DNA of 33,662 nt, taken from positions 1 to 33,662 of the forward strand of contig JAEUPE010000266.1 of the NCBI GenBank assembly GCA_016790435.1, given 5' to 3'. A program made the translations under genes and the position numbers. The DNA is from Rubrivivax sp. (GTDB taxonomy: Bacteria > Pseudomonadota > Gammaproteobacteria > Burkholderiales > Burkholderiaceae_C). This document shows, in pieces, positions 11,796 through 19,957 of the stretch (position 1 is its first letter; each line of letters opens with the position of its first letter). Below the pieces are notes generated by a model that saw only the letters and a program-made list of their open reading frames with translations, had not been told where the DNA came from and ran no database searches.

Positions 11796-12374
11796 TCATG
11801 GTTCCTGAGTGCGGGCCAGCCGTTCGCTCTTCCAGTACACGTCGTCACCGCCCAGGCCGTCGAGGTTGGCGCGGTTGAGCACGCGCGCCAGCACGAACAT
11901 CAGGTCGGACAGACGGTTCAGGTACTGCCGCGGCGCCTCGTTCACCGCCTCGGCGGCGGCGAGTGCCACGACGGCCCGCTCCGCACGCCGCGCGATCGTG
12001 CGGCTCACGTGCGCCAGCGCCGCACTGCGCGTGCCGGCCGGCAGGATGAACTCCGCCAGCCGCGGCAGCGTGGCGTTGTGGCGGGCGAGCGCTGCGTCCA
12101 GCGCCGCCACGGCTTCGGCCTTGACGAGGCTGTAGCCGGGAATCGAGAGCTCGCCGCCGAGGTTGAAGAGTTCGTGCTGGATGACGACCAGCAGCTCGCG
12201 CACATCGGCGGGCAACGGCTCGGCGAGCAACACGCCGAGGCTGGAGTTCAGCTCGTCGACGTCGCCCATCGCCGCGACGCGGCGGTGATCCTTCGGCACG
12301 CGCGTGCCGTCGCCGAGGCCGGTGGTGCCGTCGTCACCGGTGCGGGTGGCAATCTGCGTGAGGCGGTTGGACAT
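11796..12374 (-). CDS. cob(I)yrinic acid a,c-diamide adenosyltransferase, PduO type
   Basis: This enzyme transfers the adenosyl group of ATP to cob(I)alamin to make adenosylcobalamin in the cytoplasm. The 192-residue length and motifs fit PduO/MMAB: the ATP loop TRTGDDGTTGLGDG at residues 10-23, DVDELNSSLG at 38-47, the arginine-rich SRTIARRAERAV, and LNRLSDLMFVLAR near the C-terminus. The start ATG 12372-12374 has no Shine-Dalgarno sequence, and a GAGAAT lies ten bases upstream, so the transcript may be nearly leaderless. No other cobalamin gene is in view. It is followed closely by the metallopeptidase gene, which may be co-transcribed but is functionally unrelated as far as I can see. Confidence 0.95.
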   Translation of the reverse strand: MSNRLTQIATRTGDDGTTGLGDGTRVPKDHRRVAAMGDVDELNSSLGVLLAEPLPADVRELLVVIQHELFNLGGELSIPGYSLVKAEAVAALDAALARHNATLPRLAEFILPAGTRSAALAHVSRTIARRAERAVVALAAAEAVNEAPRQYLNRLSDLMFVLARVLNRANLDGLGGDDVYWKSERLARTQEP

Positions 12375-12384
12375 GGCGGCGCCG

Positions 12385-12390
12385 ATTCTC
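12385..12390 (-). promoter_or_regulatory. possible -10 element (GAGAAT) of the adenosyltransferase gene
   Basis: GAGAAT on the minus strand lies ten bases before the ATG at 12374. It matches the -10 consensus in four of six bases and no -35 is evident. Its placement is like that of the -10-like elements before the DedA and caspase genes. Confidence 0.3.
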
Positions 12391-12482
12391 GCCTCAGGCG
12401 GGGCGGCGCGGCGGCCGGGCCACGGGTCGCGTGGCGCGTCTTTGTATCGGCCCGTCTTGGCGGGCGAGGGGGCGGGCGTGGC

Positions 12483-12854
12483 TCAGCCGACCAGGCGCAC
12501 CATCAGCCGCTCCAGCACCGGGCGCTGGCGCCACGCCGCCACGGCGCGCTCGGCGAAGTCTCGCCCTTGGGGTGTGAGGCGGAAGTAGTGCACGTGCTCG
12601 AACCCCTCGGGATTGTCGAACTCCTGCACGAGCTCATAGCGCAGCAGTGGGTCGTACGAGGAGTAGACGTTGCCGCCGTCGACCACCCAGCCGCCGGCAT
12701 GCTCGCCGGCGTGCACCAGCACATGCCCGCGCCGCAGGGCGCGCAGCACGTCGATGAACTCGCCTCGGTCGGGAATGATCGCCGGGGCCTTGGCGGCCGG
12801 GGCGGTGGTCGCCGCAGCAGCGGCGGCGGCGGTGGGGGCAGAAGCGGCAGGCAT
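12483..12854 (-). CDS. small protein of unknown function, Ala-rich N-terminus
   Basis: I do not recognise a named family. The 123-residue product has an Ala/Pro-rich, probably disordered first 25 residues, then a compact region (EFIDVLRALRRGHVLVHAG, GGNVYSSYDPLLRYELVQ, FRLTPQGRDFAERAVAAW). The last part, with LTPQGRDFAERAV ahead of a helical tail, resembles the wing and last helix of winged-helix proteins, but no DNA-binding role can be claimed. G+C-rich coding bias and a GGGAG before the ATG at 12854 support a real gene. It precedes the adenosyltransferase by 108 bases on the same strand. It could also be a stand-alone gene transcribed away from the FAD dehydrogenase at 13120. Confidence 0.65.
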   Translation of the reverse strand: MPAASAPTAAAAAAATTAPAAKAPAIIPDRGEFIDVLRALRRGHVLVHAGEHAGGWVVDGGNVYSSYDPLLRYELVQEFDNPEGFEHVHYFRLTPQGRDFAERAVAAWRQRPVLERLMVRLVG

Positions 12855-13000
12855 GAACGGCGACTCCCGGCACGAGGGCGGATGAAGCCATGTTGCACCG
12901 CAATGCCATGACGCGCTGTGTGGAAATGCGGCGCTTGACGGAGCCAGTTCACGGGTTCAGTCATTGCGACCGCGCCGCCGGGCGCTCCCGGCCCCATCTC

Positions 13001-13028
13001 CACGGCCCGGCCCCCACGGCCCGGCCCC
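13001..13028. repeat. two tandem 14-base units
   Basis: CACGGCCCGGCCCC occurs twice in direct succession (13001-13014 and 13015-13028) in the 265-base divergent gap between the unknown gene and the dehydrogenase. The rest of the gap holds a likely -10 at 13091 and nothing else I can name. Confidence 0.6.
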
Positions 13029-13090
13029 GACCGTTCCACGGCGCGGCACGGCGGCGTCAGACACAAGCCCACGACGGGAGGCTCGACTTC

Positions 13091-13096
13091 TAGAAT
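13091..13096 (+). promoter_or_regulatory. -10 element (TAGAAT) of the FAD dehydrogenase gene
   Basis: TAGAAT matches the -10 consensus in five of six bases, 23 bases before the ATG at 13120. No good -35 is seen. A GGAGA at 13110-13114 serves as ribosome binding site, so this gene has a conventional short leader. Confidence 0.5.
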
Positions 13097-13119
13097 GACC
13101 GCGCCCTTCGGAGACCTGC

Positions 13120-14538
13120 ATGAACGCACCGCACGACCTGATTCCCCGCGCCGCGACCCGGCCCGTGCCTGTGGCCATGCTGGAGGCGTTGCGCCTTCGC
13201 TTCGGCGAGCGCTGCTCCACGGCGGCGGCAGTGCGCGAGCAGCACGGGCGCGACGAATCGGTCTATGCCGCCACGCCCCCGGAGGTGGTGGTCTATTGCG
13301 AGTCCACGGCCGACGTGGCCGCCGCGGTGAAGCTGGCGCACGAGCACTCGGTGCCGGTCATTCCCTTCGGCATCGGCAGCTCGCTGGAGGGCCACGTGCT
13401 CGCGGTGCAGGGCGGCGTGACGCTCGACCTGAGCCGCATGGACAAGGTGCTCCGCATCGACACCGCCGACCTCACGGTGACGGTGCAGCCCGGCGTCACG
13501 CGCGAGCAGCTCAACCGCGAGATCAAGGACACCGGCCTCTTCTTCCCCATCGACCCCGGCGCCAACGCCACCATTGGCGGCATGAGCGCCACGCGCGCCT
13601 CGGGCACCAACGCCGTGCGCTACGGCACGAAGCGCGAGAACGTGCTCGGCCTGGAGGTCGTCACCGCCGCCGGCGAAGTGATGCGCACCGGCACGCGCGC
13701 CAAGAAGAGCAGCGCCGGCTACGACCTGACGCGCCTGTTCGTCGGCAGCGAAGGCACGCTCGGTGTCTTCACCGAGATCACGCTCAAGCTCTACCCGCTG
13801 CCCGAGGCGGTGAGCGCGGCGATCTGCCACTTCCCGAACGTCGACGCGGCGGTGCGCACCACCATCCAGATCATCCAGATGGGCGTGCCGATCGCGCGCT
13901 GCGAGTTGCTGGATGCCAATGCCATCCGCGGCGTGAACCTCTACGCCAAGCTGGGCCTGCGCGAGCAGCCGATGCTGCTGATGGAGTTCCACGGCAGCGA
14001 GGCCGGCGTCGCCGAGCAGGCCGCCACCGTGCAGGACATCGCCCGCGAACACGGCGGCGCCGATTTCCAGTGGGCCACCACGCCCGAGGAGCGCAGCCGC
14101 CTCTGGGCGGCGCGCCACAAGTCGTACTTCGCGGCGCTGCAGACGCGCCCGGGCTGCCGCTGCCAGAGCACCGACACCTGCGTGCCGATCTCGCGACTGG
14201 CCGAGAGCATCAACGAGAGCATCGCCGAGAGCGACGCGGCGGGCATCCCCTACTGGATCGTCGGCCACGTCGGCGACGGCAACTTCCACCTGAGCTGGCT
14301 GCTCGACCCGAACGACCCGCGCGAACTCGCCGAGGTCGAGCGCCTGGGCGTGCAGATGGTGCAGCGCGCGCTTCGGCTGGACGGCACCTGCACCGGCGAG
14401 CACGGCATCGGCCTGCACAAGATGGGCTACCTGCTCGACGAGGCGGGGCCGGTGGCGGTGGAGATGATGCGCAACATCAAGCGCACGCTCGACCCGCGCA
14501 ACATCATGAACCCGGGCAAGGTGTTCGACATCGCTTGA
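13120..14538 (+). CDS. FAD-linked D-2-hydroxyacid dehydrogenase (GlcD/DLD type)
   Basis: The 472-residue flavoprotein belongs to the FAD-binding PCMH family that includes glycolate oxidase GlcD and cytochrome-linked D-lactate dehydrogenase. The FAD loop reads PVIPFGIGSSLEGHV (residues 80-94), followed by PIDPGANATIGGM, then SAGYDLTRLFVGSEGTLG. The C-terminal half has GHVGDGNFH and CTGEHGIGLHKMGYL, carrying the metal and substrate histidines of the family. It oxidises a D-2-hydroxyacid to the 2-oxoacid and passes electrons to cytochrome c or quinone. Being a single full-length subunit with no glcE/glcF next to it, D-lactate dehydrogenase (cytochrome) is the more likely role, but the substrate is not settled by sequence. 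The start is supported by GGAGA at 13110-13114. The gene converges on ccmI across a repeat. Confidence 0.9.
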   Translation: MNAPHDLIPRAATRPVPVAMLEALRLRFGERCSTAAAVREQHGRDESVYAATPPEVVVYCESTADVAAAVKLAHEHSVPVIPFGIGSSLEGHVLAVQGGVTLDLSRMDKVLRIDTADLTVTVQPGVTREQLNREIKDTGLFFPIDPGANATIGGMSATRASGTNAVRYGTKRENVLGLEVVTAAGEVMRTGTRAKKSSAGYDLTRLFVGSEGTLGVFTEITLKLYPLPEAVSAAICHFPNVDAAVRTTIQIIQMGVPIARCELLDANAIRGVNLYAKLGLREQPMLLMEFHGSEAGVAEQAATVQDIAREHGGADFQWATTPEERSRLWAARHKSYFAALQTRPGCRCQSTDTCVPISRLAESINESIAESDAAGIPYWIVGHVGDGNFHLSWLLDPNDPRELAEVERLGVQMVQRALRLDGTCTGEHGIGLHKMGYLLDEAGPVAVEMMRNIKRTLDPRNIMNPGKVFDIA

Positions 14539-14639
14539 CCCCCCCCGAAGCGCCACCGGCGCCTCCCCCCAAGGGGGCACCCCGCCAGCGGCCCGGCAAA
14601 GCCGGCTCCGCGGCGGTCGCCGGGCTCCAGGTGCCCAGG
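14539..14639 (+). repeat. dispersed ~100-base G+C-rich repeat, copy A
   Basis: The sequence starts CCCCCCCCGAAGCGCC right after the dehydrogenase stop. It continues with GGCGCCTCCCCCC, then GCCAGCGGCCCGGC and GCTCCGCGGCGGTCGCCGGG. A second copy in opposite orientation occurs at 16421-16520 and aligns along its whole length with few changes. The first half can fold as GCGCC-ACC-GGCGC next to C-run/G-run pairing. It fills the convergent gap between the dehydrogenase and ccmI, so it may act as a terminator for both. Confidence 0.8.
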
Positions 14640-14644
14640 CTTGC

Positions 14645-15916
14645 TCAGCGGCGCACGTTCGAGATCTCGACCACCAGGTCGCGGGCGCCGGGCGCCACGG
14701 GCGGCGAGGTGCCTTCAAGATCGCCGGACTGCGGCGTCGCCTGCCCCGACTTGCTGACGCGTGCGGTGACCACCACCTGCTGCGCGGACGAGAGGCGGGC
14801 CGCCGGTGACATGGCGAGCGTGTCGTCGAGCGTGAAGGCGGCCGGCAGGTCGGACACACGCTTCTGCAGGATGGCCAGCGGCATGCCACCGCCCGAGGCG
14901 GCGCGGGCAAAGATGAAGACCACGTCGCCCGGCGCGGCCTGCGCCTTGAGGGCGGCAGAAAGGCGCACCGTGCCGGTGATGCCGGGGCCTGCGGCCGCTG
15001 CGGCGGCGCCCGGTGCCGCGGCGCCGGCCGAAGCCTGGGCGGCCGGTGCGGCCGGAACCGCCGCCGTCGGCGCGGGTTTGCCCTGCCGGGCTTGGGCCTG
15101 GGCCACGCCCTCGCGGGCCAGTTCGACGAGGCCATCGCCGGCCGGGCCGATGTTCACCACCTCCTGCCAGCGCTTCTGCGCCGCGGCGTAATTGCCGCGC
15201 TGGAACTCGAGCGTGCCGACGAGCACCAGGGCCTTGACGTGGCGCGGGTCGAGCTTGAGCGCTCGCTCCAGCAGGCGCGCTGGCTCGCCTTCGAGCGTGC
15301 GGCCGTTGAGCACGCCCAGCGCGTCGGCATGGTCGGTGAGAAGGCCCGGGTCCTCGGGCTTGATCGCCAGCGCCTTCTGGTACGCGGCGGCAGCCTCGGC
15401 ATAGCGGCCGAGCGTCATCTGCGAGCGCGCGAGCAGGCTCCAGCCTTCGAGGTCGCCCGGCGACTTCTCCAGCCGTTCGGTGAGTTGCTTGACGAGCGTG
15501 TCCAACTGCTCGGCGCCCGTGCGCTGCGGCGCTCCGGGGGCGCTGCCCTGCGTCTGCTCGAAGCCGGGCGGCGGCGTGCCCACCGCCTGCGGCGAGCCCT
15601 TCCAGCCATAGCCCACGCCCGCCAGTACCAGCACGAAGACGCCTGCGATGGCCCAGAAAGGCCCCGACAGACGGCCCGCCGACACGGCAACCGGCGCAGG
15701 CGCCGAAGCCGCCGGCAGCTGCGCCTGGCCCGACGGGGACGCCGCCGAACCCGCCAGCGCGGGCGCGGCTTCACCCGCGATCACGGTCTCGACGATGCGC
15801 TGCTCCAACGCCGCGCGGTCGGCGTCATGGGCTTCACCGCTCGAGGCGCCGCTGGCCTGCCGCGCCTGCAACTCGAGCCACTGCGAGCGCAGTTCGTTCA
15901 GAAGGGTTTGGTTCAT
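14645..15916 (-). CDS. ccmI: cytochrome c maturation protein CcmI (CycH)
   Basis: CcmI holds apocytochrome c for the CcmF/H heme ligation machinery. The 423-residue product has a cytoplasmic N-terminal helix (LLNELRSQWLELQ) and one membrane span (GPFWAIAGVFVLVLAGVGYG, about residues 87-106). Four or so TPR units follow (GDLEGWSLLARSQMTLGRY, EFQRGNYAAAQKRWQEV), then an Ala-rich linker, and a C-terminal CycH-type Ig-like domain from about residue 310 (GITGTVRLS, MPLAILQKRV, FTLDDTLAMSP). Most CcmI proteins have two spans at the N-terminus; the first is absent here. Two starts are possible: ATG 15916 (used) and ATG 15949, in frame and overlapping the ccmH stop, which adds MRRPRPRTTIP. It is the last gene of the ccm operon. 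Its C-terminal domain has a stand-alone relative at 31864-32340. Confidence 0.93.
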   Translation of the reverse strand: MNQTLLNELRSQWLELQARQASGASSGEAHDADRAALEQRIVETVIAGEAAPALAGSAASPSGQAQLPAASAPAPVAVSAGRLSGPFWAIAGVFVLVLAGVGYGWKGSPQAVGTPPPGFEQTQGSAPGAPQRTGAEQLDTLVKQLTERLEKSPGDLEGWSLLARSQMTLGRYAEAAAAYQKALAIKPEDPGLLTDHADALGVLNGRTLEGEPARLLERALKLDPRHVKALVLVGTLEFQRGNYAAAQKRWQEVVNIGPAGDGLVELAREGVAQAQARQGKPAPTAAVPAAPAAQASAGAAAPGAAAAAAGPGITGTVRLSAALKAQAAPGDVVFIFARAASGGGMPLAILQKRVSDLPAAFTLDDTLAMSPAARLSSAQQVVVTARVSKSGQATPQSGDLEGTSPPVAPGARDLVVEISNVRR

Positions 15917-15948
15917 CGGGATCGTTGTTCTTGGCCGCGGCCGGCGCA

Positions 15949-16533
15949 TCAGCGCACGGGCTGTCGTGCGGGGTCGTCGTCGGGTTCCGGATCGGGCTCG
16001 AAGGCATCGTCGCTGGCACGGGCGCGCCGGCGCAGCACGAAGAACAGCATGATCACGCCACCGCCGAACAGCAGCACCGGCCCCAGCCACAGCAGCGCGG
16101 TGCTCTCCTTCATCGGCGGCCGGTAGAGGACGAAGTCGCCGTAGCGCGCCGTCATGTAGGCGAGCACCTCCTTCTCGCTCTTGCCCTGGCGCAGCATCTC
16201 GCGCACCTGGTTGCGCAGGTCGATGGCGAGGCCGGCGTGCGAGTCGGCGATGGTCTGGTTCTGGCACACCAGGCAACGCAGCTCGGCGGAAATCTTCATC
16301 ACCCGCGCCTCGAGCTCGGGGTCGGCCGCCAGGGGTTGCGCTGGCGCAGCCACCGATTGCAGGGCGACCACAGCCATCGCAACCAGAAGCGAAGCGCGCC
16401 CGAGTGCCCGTCGCGCCACCACCCGAGCCCAACGCAGCCCAGCGGCCGCCGCGGATTCGGCTTCGCCAGGCCGCTGGCGGCGCCCCCCGGGGGGAGGCGC
16501 CGAAGGCGCTTCGGGGGGGGCCTTACGCTCCAT
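15949..16533 (-). CDS. ccmH: cytochrome c maturation protein CcmH
   Basis: CcmH is the periplasmic thiol-redox partner that reduces or presents apocytochrome cysteines. The product has LRCLVCQNQTIADSHAGLA with the CxxC pair (C87, C90), a second membrane span (ALLWLGPVLLFGGGVIMLFF) and an acidic tail, matching the short CcmH form. The ATG 16531-16533 overlaps the ccmG stop and is preceded by GAAGG, so it is used here (194 residues). However, codons 5-37 are simply translation of a dispersed repeat (copy B). Without them a normal signal peptide would begin at GTG 16422 or 16419 (VARRALGRASLLVAMAVVAL), giving 157 or 156 residues. The true start is therefore unsure, although the mature protein is certain. 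Confidence 0.92.
   Translation of the reverse strand: MERKAPPEAPSAPPPGGRRQRPGEAESAAAAGLRWARVVARRALGRASLLVAMAVVALQSVAAPAQPLAADPELEARVMKISAELRCLVCQNQTIADSHAGLAIDLRNQVREMLRQGKSEKEVLAYMTARYGDFVLYRPPMKESTALLWLGPVLLFGGGVIMLFFVLRRRARASDDAFEPDPEPDDDPARQPVR
16421..16520 (-). repeat. dispersed ~100-base G+C-rich repeat, copy B, inside the ccmH leader
   Basis: On the minus strand it begins CCCCCCCCGAAGCGCC and follows copy A (14539-14639) base for base with scattered changes and a small gap, through GCCAGCGGCCTGG and AATCCGCGGCGGCCGC. It lies between the ccmG stop and the signal peptide of CcmH. Its reading frame is open and is fused to ccmH. Confidence 0.8.
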
Positions 16534-17098
16534 CGATGGCCTTCAGCAACGGCTCGATCTTCTGGCGCATCAGCTCGGCCGTCACCGGCCCCACGTGCTT
16601 GAAGCGCACCACGCCCTGGCGGTCGATGACGAAAGTCTCCGGCACGCCATACACGCCCCAGTCGATGGCCACCTTGCCGTCAGCGTCATGCAGCGACATG
16701 ACGTAAGGGTCGCCGAGCTGCCGCAGCCACGGCAGCGCGTTCGAGCGCTGGTCCTTGTAGTTGAGGCCGACGATGGGTACCTTGCTGCGCCGCGCGAAGT
16801 CCACCCACAGCGGATGCTCCTCGCGGCACGGCCCGCACCAACTGGCCCAGACGTTGAGCACCCAGACCTTGCCGAGCAGCTCTTCGCCCTTCACGCTCCT
16901 GGCGGCATCGTCGAGCCGCGGCAGCGTGAACGCCGGCGCCGGCTTGCCGATGAACGGCGAAGGGACTTCGCGCGGGTTGAGCGAGAGGCCGCGGCCGAGG
17001 AACATCGCCAGCACCGCGAACGCGGCCAGCGGAACGAGGAAGAGCCAGACCCGCGAACGCTTCGCGGGGGCCGTGCTCGCCTGCGGCACGCTCGCCAC
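16523..17098 (-). CDS. ccmG: thiol:disulfide interchange protein CcmG/DsbE
   Basis: A membrane-tethered thioredoxin-fold reductase that keeps the heme-binding cysteines of apocytochrome c reduced in the periplasm. The 191-residue product has an N-terminal anchor (LFLVPLAAFAVLAMFLG), then the thioredoxin domain with the active site WASWCGPCREEHP (C88, C91) and the cis-Pro region YGVPETFVIDRQG. It starts with GTG at 17096-17098, three bases after the ccmF stop. Its stop overlaps the ccmH ATG. The sequence KPAPAFTLPRL before the active site is typical of CcmG. Confidence 0.96.
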   Translation of the reverse strand: MASVPQASTAPAKRSRVWLFLVPLAAFAVLAMFLGRGLSLNPREVPSPFIGKPAPAFTLPRLDDAARSVKGEELLGKVWVLNVWASWCGPCREEHPLWVDFARRSKVPIVGLNYKDQRSNALPWLRQLGDPYVMSLHDADGKVAIDWGVYGVPETFVIDRQGVVRFKHVGPVTAELMRQKIEPLLKAIDGA

Positions 17099-17101
17099 GC
17101 C

Positions 17102-19186
17102 TCAGGCCCGGCCCGGCAGGCCGGGCATCGACTCGGTGACCCGTGCCTGCGCGGCGGCACGGGCCCGATAGCGCCGGTCACCGGCGGCGAGCACGCCGCC
17201 GAGAGCCATCAGCACGCAGCCGCCCCAGATCCAGTCGACAAAGGGTTTGATGTACACGCGCACGATCCATGCGGCGCCATCGTCCACCGGCTCGCCCAAC
17301 GAGACATAGAGGTCCTGCGTCAGGCGCGTGGAGATGGCCGCTTCGGTCATCGGATTGTCCTGCACGCGGTAGACGCGCTTCTCGGGCAGCAGGTCGATCA
17401 CCTTGACCTTGGCCGCGCCCTCGCCGCGCGTCACCTCCACCCAGCCCTGCACGGCGCGGTAGTTGGGGCCCTCGACATCGCGCAGCCCACGCAGCGTGAA
17501 GGTGAGGTCGGCGATCGTCACGTGGTCGCCGGGCGCCATCTTGACGTCGCGCTCGGTCTCGAAGCTGCGGACCATGGTGACACCGAAGATGAAGACCGCG
17601 ATGCCGAGGTGCGCCACCCACATCGCCACCACCGAGCGCGGCACGAGCGGCGCGCGGTCGAAGAACGAGCGCGGCACGGCCTTCAAGGTGGCCAGCAACG
17701 ATGGCTTGGCCGTGCCCAGGTGCCGCGGCCCGAGCCGCTCCCAGGCGTCGGCCACGAGCGAGGCGGCCACCCACCAGGCCATCAGCAGGCCGAGCGTCGC
17801 CATCCACGAGATGCCACCATCGGCTTGCCGGTGCATGAACGCCTGCGCGCCGGCAGCGAGCACGGCCACCAGCAAGGCCCAGCGCAGCCGCTTGGCCAGC
17901 TCCGGCAGCTCGGCGCGCTTCCAGCGCGCCAGCGGGCCGACACCCATGAGGAACACCAGGGGCGCCATCAGCGGCACGAACACGGTCTCGAAGTACGGCG
18001 GCCCGACCGAGATCTTGCCCAGGCCGAGCGAATCCAGCGCCAGCGGATACAGCGTGCCCAGCAGCACGGCGCCGCAGGCCGCCACCAGCATCACGTTGTT
18101 GGCCAGCAGCGCCGTCTCGCGCGAGGCCACGTCGAACCGCGCGCCCAGGCCCACGGTCGGTGCCCGCCACGCATAGAGCGAGAGTGACGCCCCCACCACC
18201 ACGACCAGGAAGCCGAGGATGAAAAGGCCGCGCGCCGGGTCGGTGGCAAAGGCATGCACCGACGACAGAACCCCCGAGCGGACGAGAAACGTGCCAAGCA
18301 GCGACAACGAAAACGCGACGATCGCCAGCAGCACCGTCCACGACTTGAAGGCACCGCGCTTCTCGGTCACCGCCAGCGAGTGGATGAGCGCCGTGCCCAC
18401 CAGCCAGGGCATGAAGGAGGCGTTCTCGACCGGATCCCAGAACCACCAGCCGCCCCAGCCGAGCTCGTAGTAGGCCCACCAGCTGCCGAGCGCGATGCCG
18501 ACGGTAAGGCAGGACCACGCGGCCACCGTCCACGGCCGCGTCCAGCGCGCCCAGGTGGCGTCCAGCCGGCCGCCGATGAGGCCGGCCACCGCCAGGGCGA
18601 AGGCCACCGAGAAGCCGACATAGCCCATGTAAAGCATCGGCGGGTGGATCACCATGCCCGGGTCCTGCAGCAGCGGGTTCAGGTCGCGGCCGTTCGCCGG
18701 CACAGGGAACAGGCGCTCGAACGGGTTGGACGTGCTCAGCGTGAAGAGCAGGAAGCCCACGCCGACCGCACCCATGACACCGAGGATCCGGCCCACCACT
18801 TCGGCCGGCAGGCCGCGGCTGAAGCGCGCCACGGCGGCCATCCAGCCGGCCTGCATGGCCAGCCACAGCAGCAGCGAGCCCTCGTGGCCGCCCCAGACGC
18901 CGGCGACGCGGTAGGGCAGCGGCAGCTCGAGGTTGCTGTGCATGGCCACATACAGCACCGAGAAGTCGTTGCGCACGAAGGCCGCGGTGAGGCCGGCGTA
19001 GGCCAGGACGATCGTGATGCCGAATACGTAGGTGAGCGGCCGGGCCGTCGCCACCCAGTGCGGTCGCAGCATGCGCTCGCGGCCCGGCAGCCCGACCGGC
19101 AGCGAGCCGGCGATGGGCAGCACGGCCAGCAGCAACGAGACGCCGAGCGCCACCCAGAGGAAGAAGTGACCGATTTCGGGGATCAT
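17102..19186 (-). CDS. ccmF: heme lyase CcmF
   Basis: CcmF is the membrane core of the cytochrome c synthetase, taking heme from CcmE and joining it to CxxCH cysteines. The 694-residue protein has many membrane spans. The tryptophan-rich heme-handling motif is [19 protein letters not shown] at about residues 244-262, preceded by [12 protein letters not shown], with conserved His in [11 protein letters not shown] (H181) and ALIHSLAV. The periplasmic C-terminal loop carries VEVTRGEG and ends with another span ([17 protein letters not shown]). Its ATG overlaps the ccmE stop by four bases (ATGA). Confidence 0.97.
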   Translation of the reverse strand: MIPEIGHFFLWVALGVSLLLAVLPIAGSLPVGLPGRERMLRPHWVATARPLTYVFGITIVLAYAGLTAAFVRNDFSVLYVAMHSNLELPLPYRVAGVWGGHEGSLLLWLAMQAGWMAAVARFSRGLPAEVVGRILGVMGAVGVGFLLFTLSTSNPFERLFPVPANGRDLNPLLQDPGMVIHPPMLYMGYVGFSVAFALAVAGLIGGRLDATWARWTRPWTVAAWSCLTVGIALGSWWAYYELGWGGWWFWDPVENASFMPWLVGTALIHSLAVTEKRGAFKSWTVLLAIVAFSLSLLGTFLVRSGVLSSVHAFATDPARGLFILGFLVVVVGASLSLYAWRAPTVGLGARFDVASRETALLANNVMLVAACGAVLLGTLYPLALDSLGLGKISVGPPYFETVFVPLMAPLVFLMGVGPLARWKRAELPELAKRLRWALLVAVLAAGAQAFMHRQADGGISWMATLGLLMAWWVAASLVADAWERLGPRHLGTAKPSLLATLKAVPRSFFDRAPLVPRSVVAMWVAHLGIAVFIFGVTMVRSFETERDVKMAPGDHVTIADLTFTLRGLRDVEGPNYRAVQGWVEVTRGEGAAKVKVIDLLPEKRVYRVQDNPMTEAAISTRLTQDLYVSLGEPVDDGAAWIVRVYIKPFVDWIWGGCVLMALGGVLAAGDRRYRARAAAQARVTESMPGLPGRA

Positions 19187-19677
19187 GGCTTGGCCGGCCC
19201 GCCGCCGGTGGTGGGGGCTGTCGTGACGAGGCTGCGCGAAGCGCGTTCCTGCGCTTGGCCGGCTTTCTGCAGCGCCTCGGCAGCCTCCGGCGGCATGTAG
19301 TTCTCGTCGTGCTTGGCGAGCACCTCGCGGGCCACGAACACCCCCGACTCCAGCTTGCCCTGCGCGACCACGCCCTTGCCCTCCTTGAAGAGGTCGGGCA
19401 GCACGCCTTCGAAGCGCACCGGCACGGTCTTGGCCGAGTCGGTGACGACGAAGTTCACGCGCACGCCCTCGCGCTTGATGCTGCCCGGCTCGACCAGGCC
19501 GCCGAGGCGGAAGGTGCGGCCGGAGGGCGCCTCGTGCGCCGCCACCTGCGAGGGCGAGTAGAAGAAGACGAGGTTGCTGCGGAAGGCGTTGAACACCAGC
19601 GCGGCAATCGCACCGGCGGCCAGCACCAGCAGCGCGGCCAGCGCGAGCCGGCGTTGACGGGGTTTCAGCGTGGACAT
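19183..19677 (-). CDS. ccmE: periplasmic heme chaperone CcmE
   Basis: CcmE binds heme covalently and ferries it from CcmC to CcmF. The 164-residue protein has one N-terminal anchor ([19 protein letters not shown]) and the OB-fold body ([35 protein letters not shown]). The heme-attachment His sits in [13 protein letters not shown] (H123, with Y127 as the usual partner). The tail is Ala/Thr-rich. The ATG at 19675-19677 has GGAGG upstream, which lies inside a 24-codon reading frame linking it to ccmD. Confidence 0.97.
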   Translation of the reverse strand: MSTLKPRQRRLALAALLVLAAGAIAALVFNAFRSNLVFFYSPSQVAAHEAPSGRTFRLGGLVEPGSIKREGVRVNFVVTDSAKTVPVRFEGVLPDLFKEGKGVVAQGKLESGVFVAREVLAKHDENYMPPEAAEALQKAGQAQERASRSLVTTAPTTGGGPAKP

Positions 19678-19678
19678 C

Positions 19679-19753
19679 TCAGGACCTCCGGGTCGCCCGG
19701 GTCACCGAAGCCCCCGGGGCGGTCACGATCAGGGTGAACTCGGCAGCTGCCAT
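19679..19753 (-). other. 24-codon open frame exactly filling the ccmD-ccmE gap
   Basis: The ATG directly follows the ccmD stop (TGA-ATG) and its TGA ends one base before the ccmE ATG (TGAGATG). The peptide would be [20 protein letters not shown] plus four residues (TRRS), with no recognisable domain. It may keep ribosomes coupled from ccmD to ccmE, or be chance. Confidence 0.3.
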
Positions 19754-19957
19754 TCAGACTTCCTCGGGGCGCTGAGCCACCTCGGGCGCCGGGTCCTCGA
19801 ACGATGGATCGGCGATCGACGCGAGCGCGTGGCGATGCTGGCGAGCGGCCAGCCAGGGCTCGACGACGAACGCCACCAGCGCCGCGCCGTACGAGCCCCA
19901 GACAAAGAGGCCATAGCCGCCCATGGCGAAGAACTCGCTGGCGCTGCCCCAGTTCAT
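19754..19957 (-). CDS. ccmD: small membrane protein CcmD
   Basis: CcmD is a small single-span protein that helps release holo-CcmE from the CcmABCD complex. The 67-residue product starts MNWGSASEFFAMGGYGLFVW, with the conserved aromatic/Gly stretch before the span (YGLFVWGSYGAALVAFVVEP) and then a charged cytoplasmic tail. Length, position between ccmC and ccmE and the FFAMGGYG motif agree with the family. Its ATG overlaps the ccmC stop (ATGA). Confidence 0.92.
   Translation of the reverse strand: MNWGSASEFFAMGGYGLFVWGSYGAALVAFVVEPWLAARQHRHALASIADPSFEDPAPEVAQRPEEV

Noticed and set aside
8921..11878. 985-codon open frame on the plus strand opposite the metallopeptidase gene
   Set aside because: No recognisable domain, and the opposite strand encodes signal peptide, HELTH site and barrel; antisense artefact of high G+C.
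13001..13028. CRISPR-like or iteron array
   Set aside because: Only two 14-base units with no spacers and no cas or replication genes nearby.
13090..15135. 681-codon open frame on the minus strand across the dehydrogenase gene
   Set aside because: It runs antisense to well-conserved FAD-binding motifs and lacks any domain.
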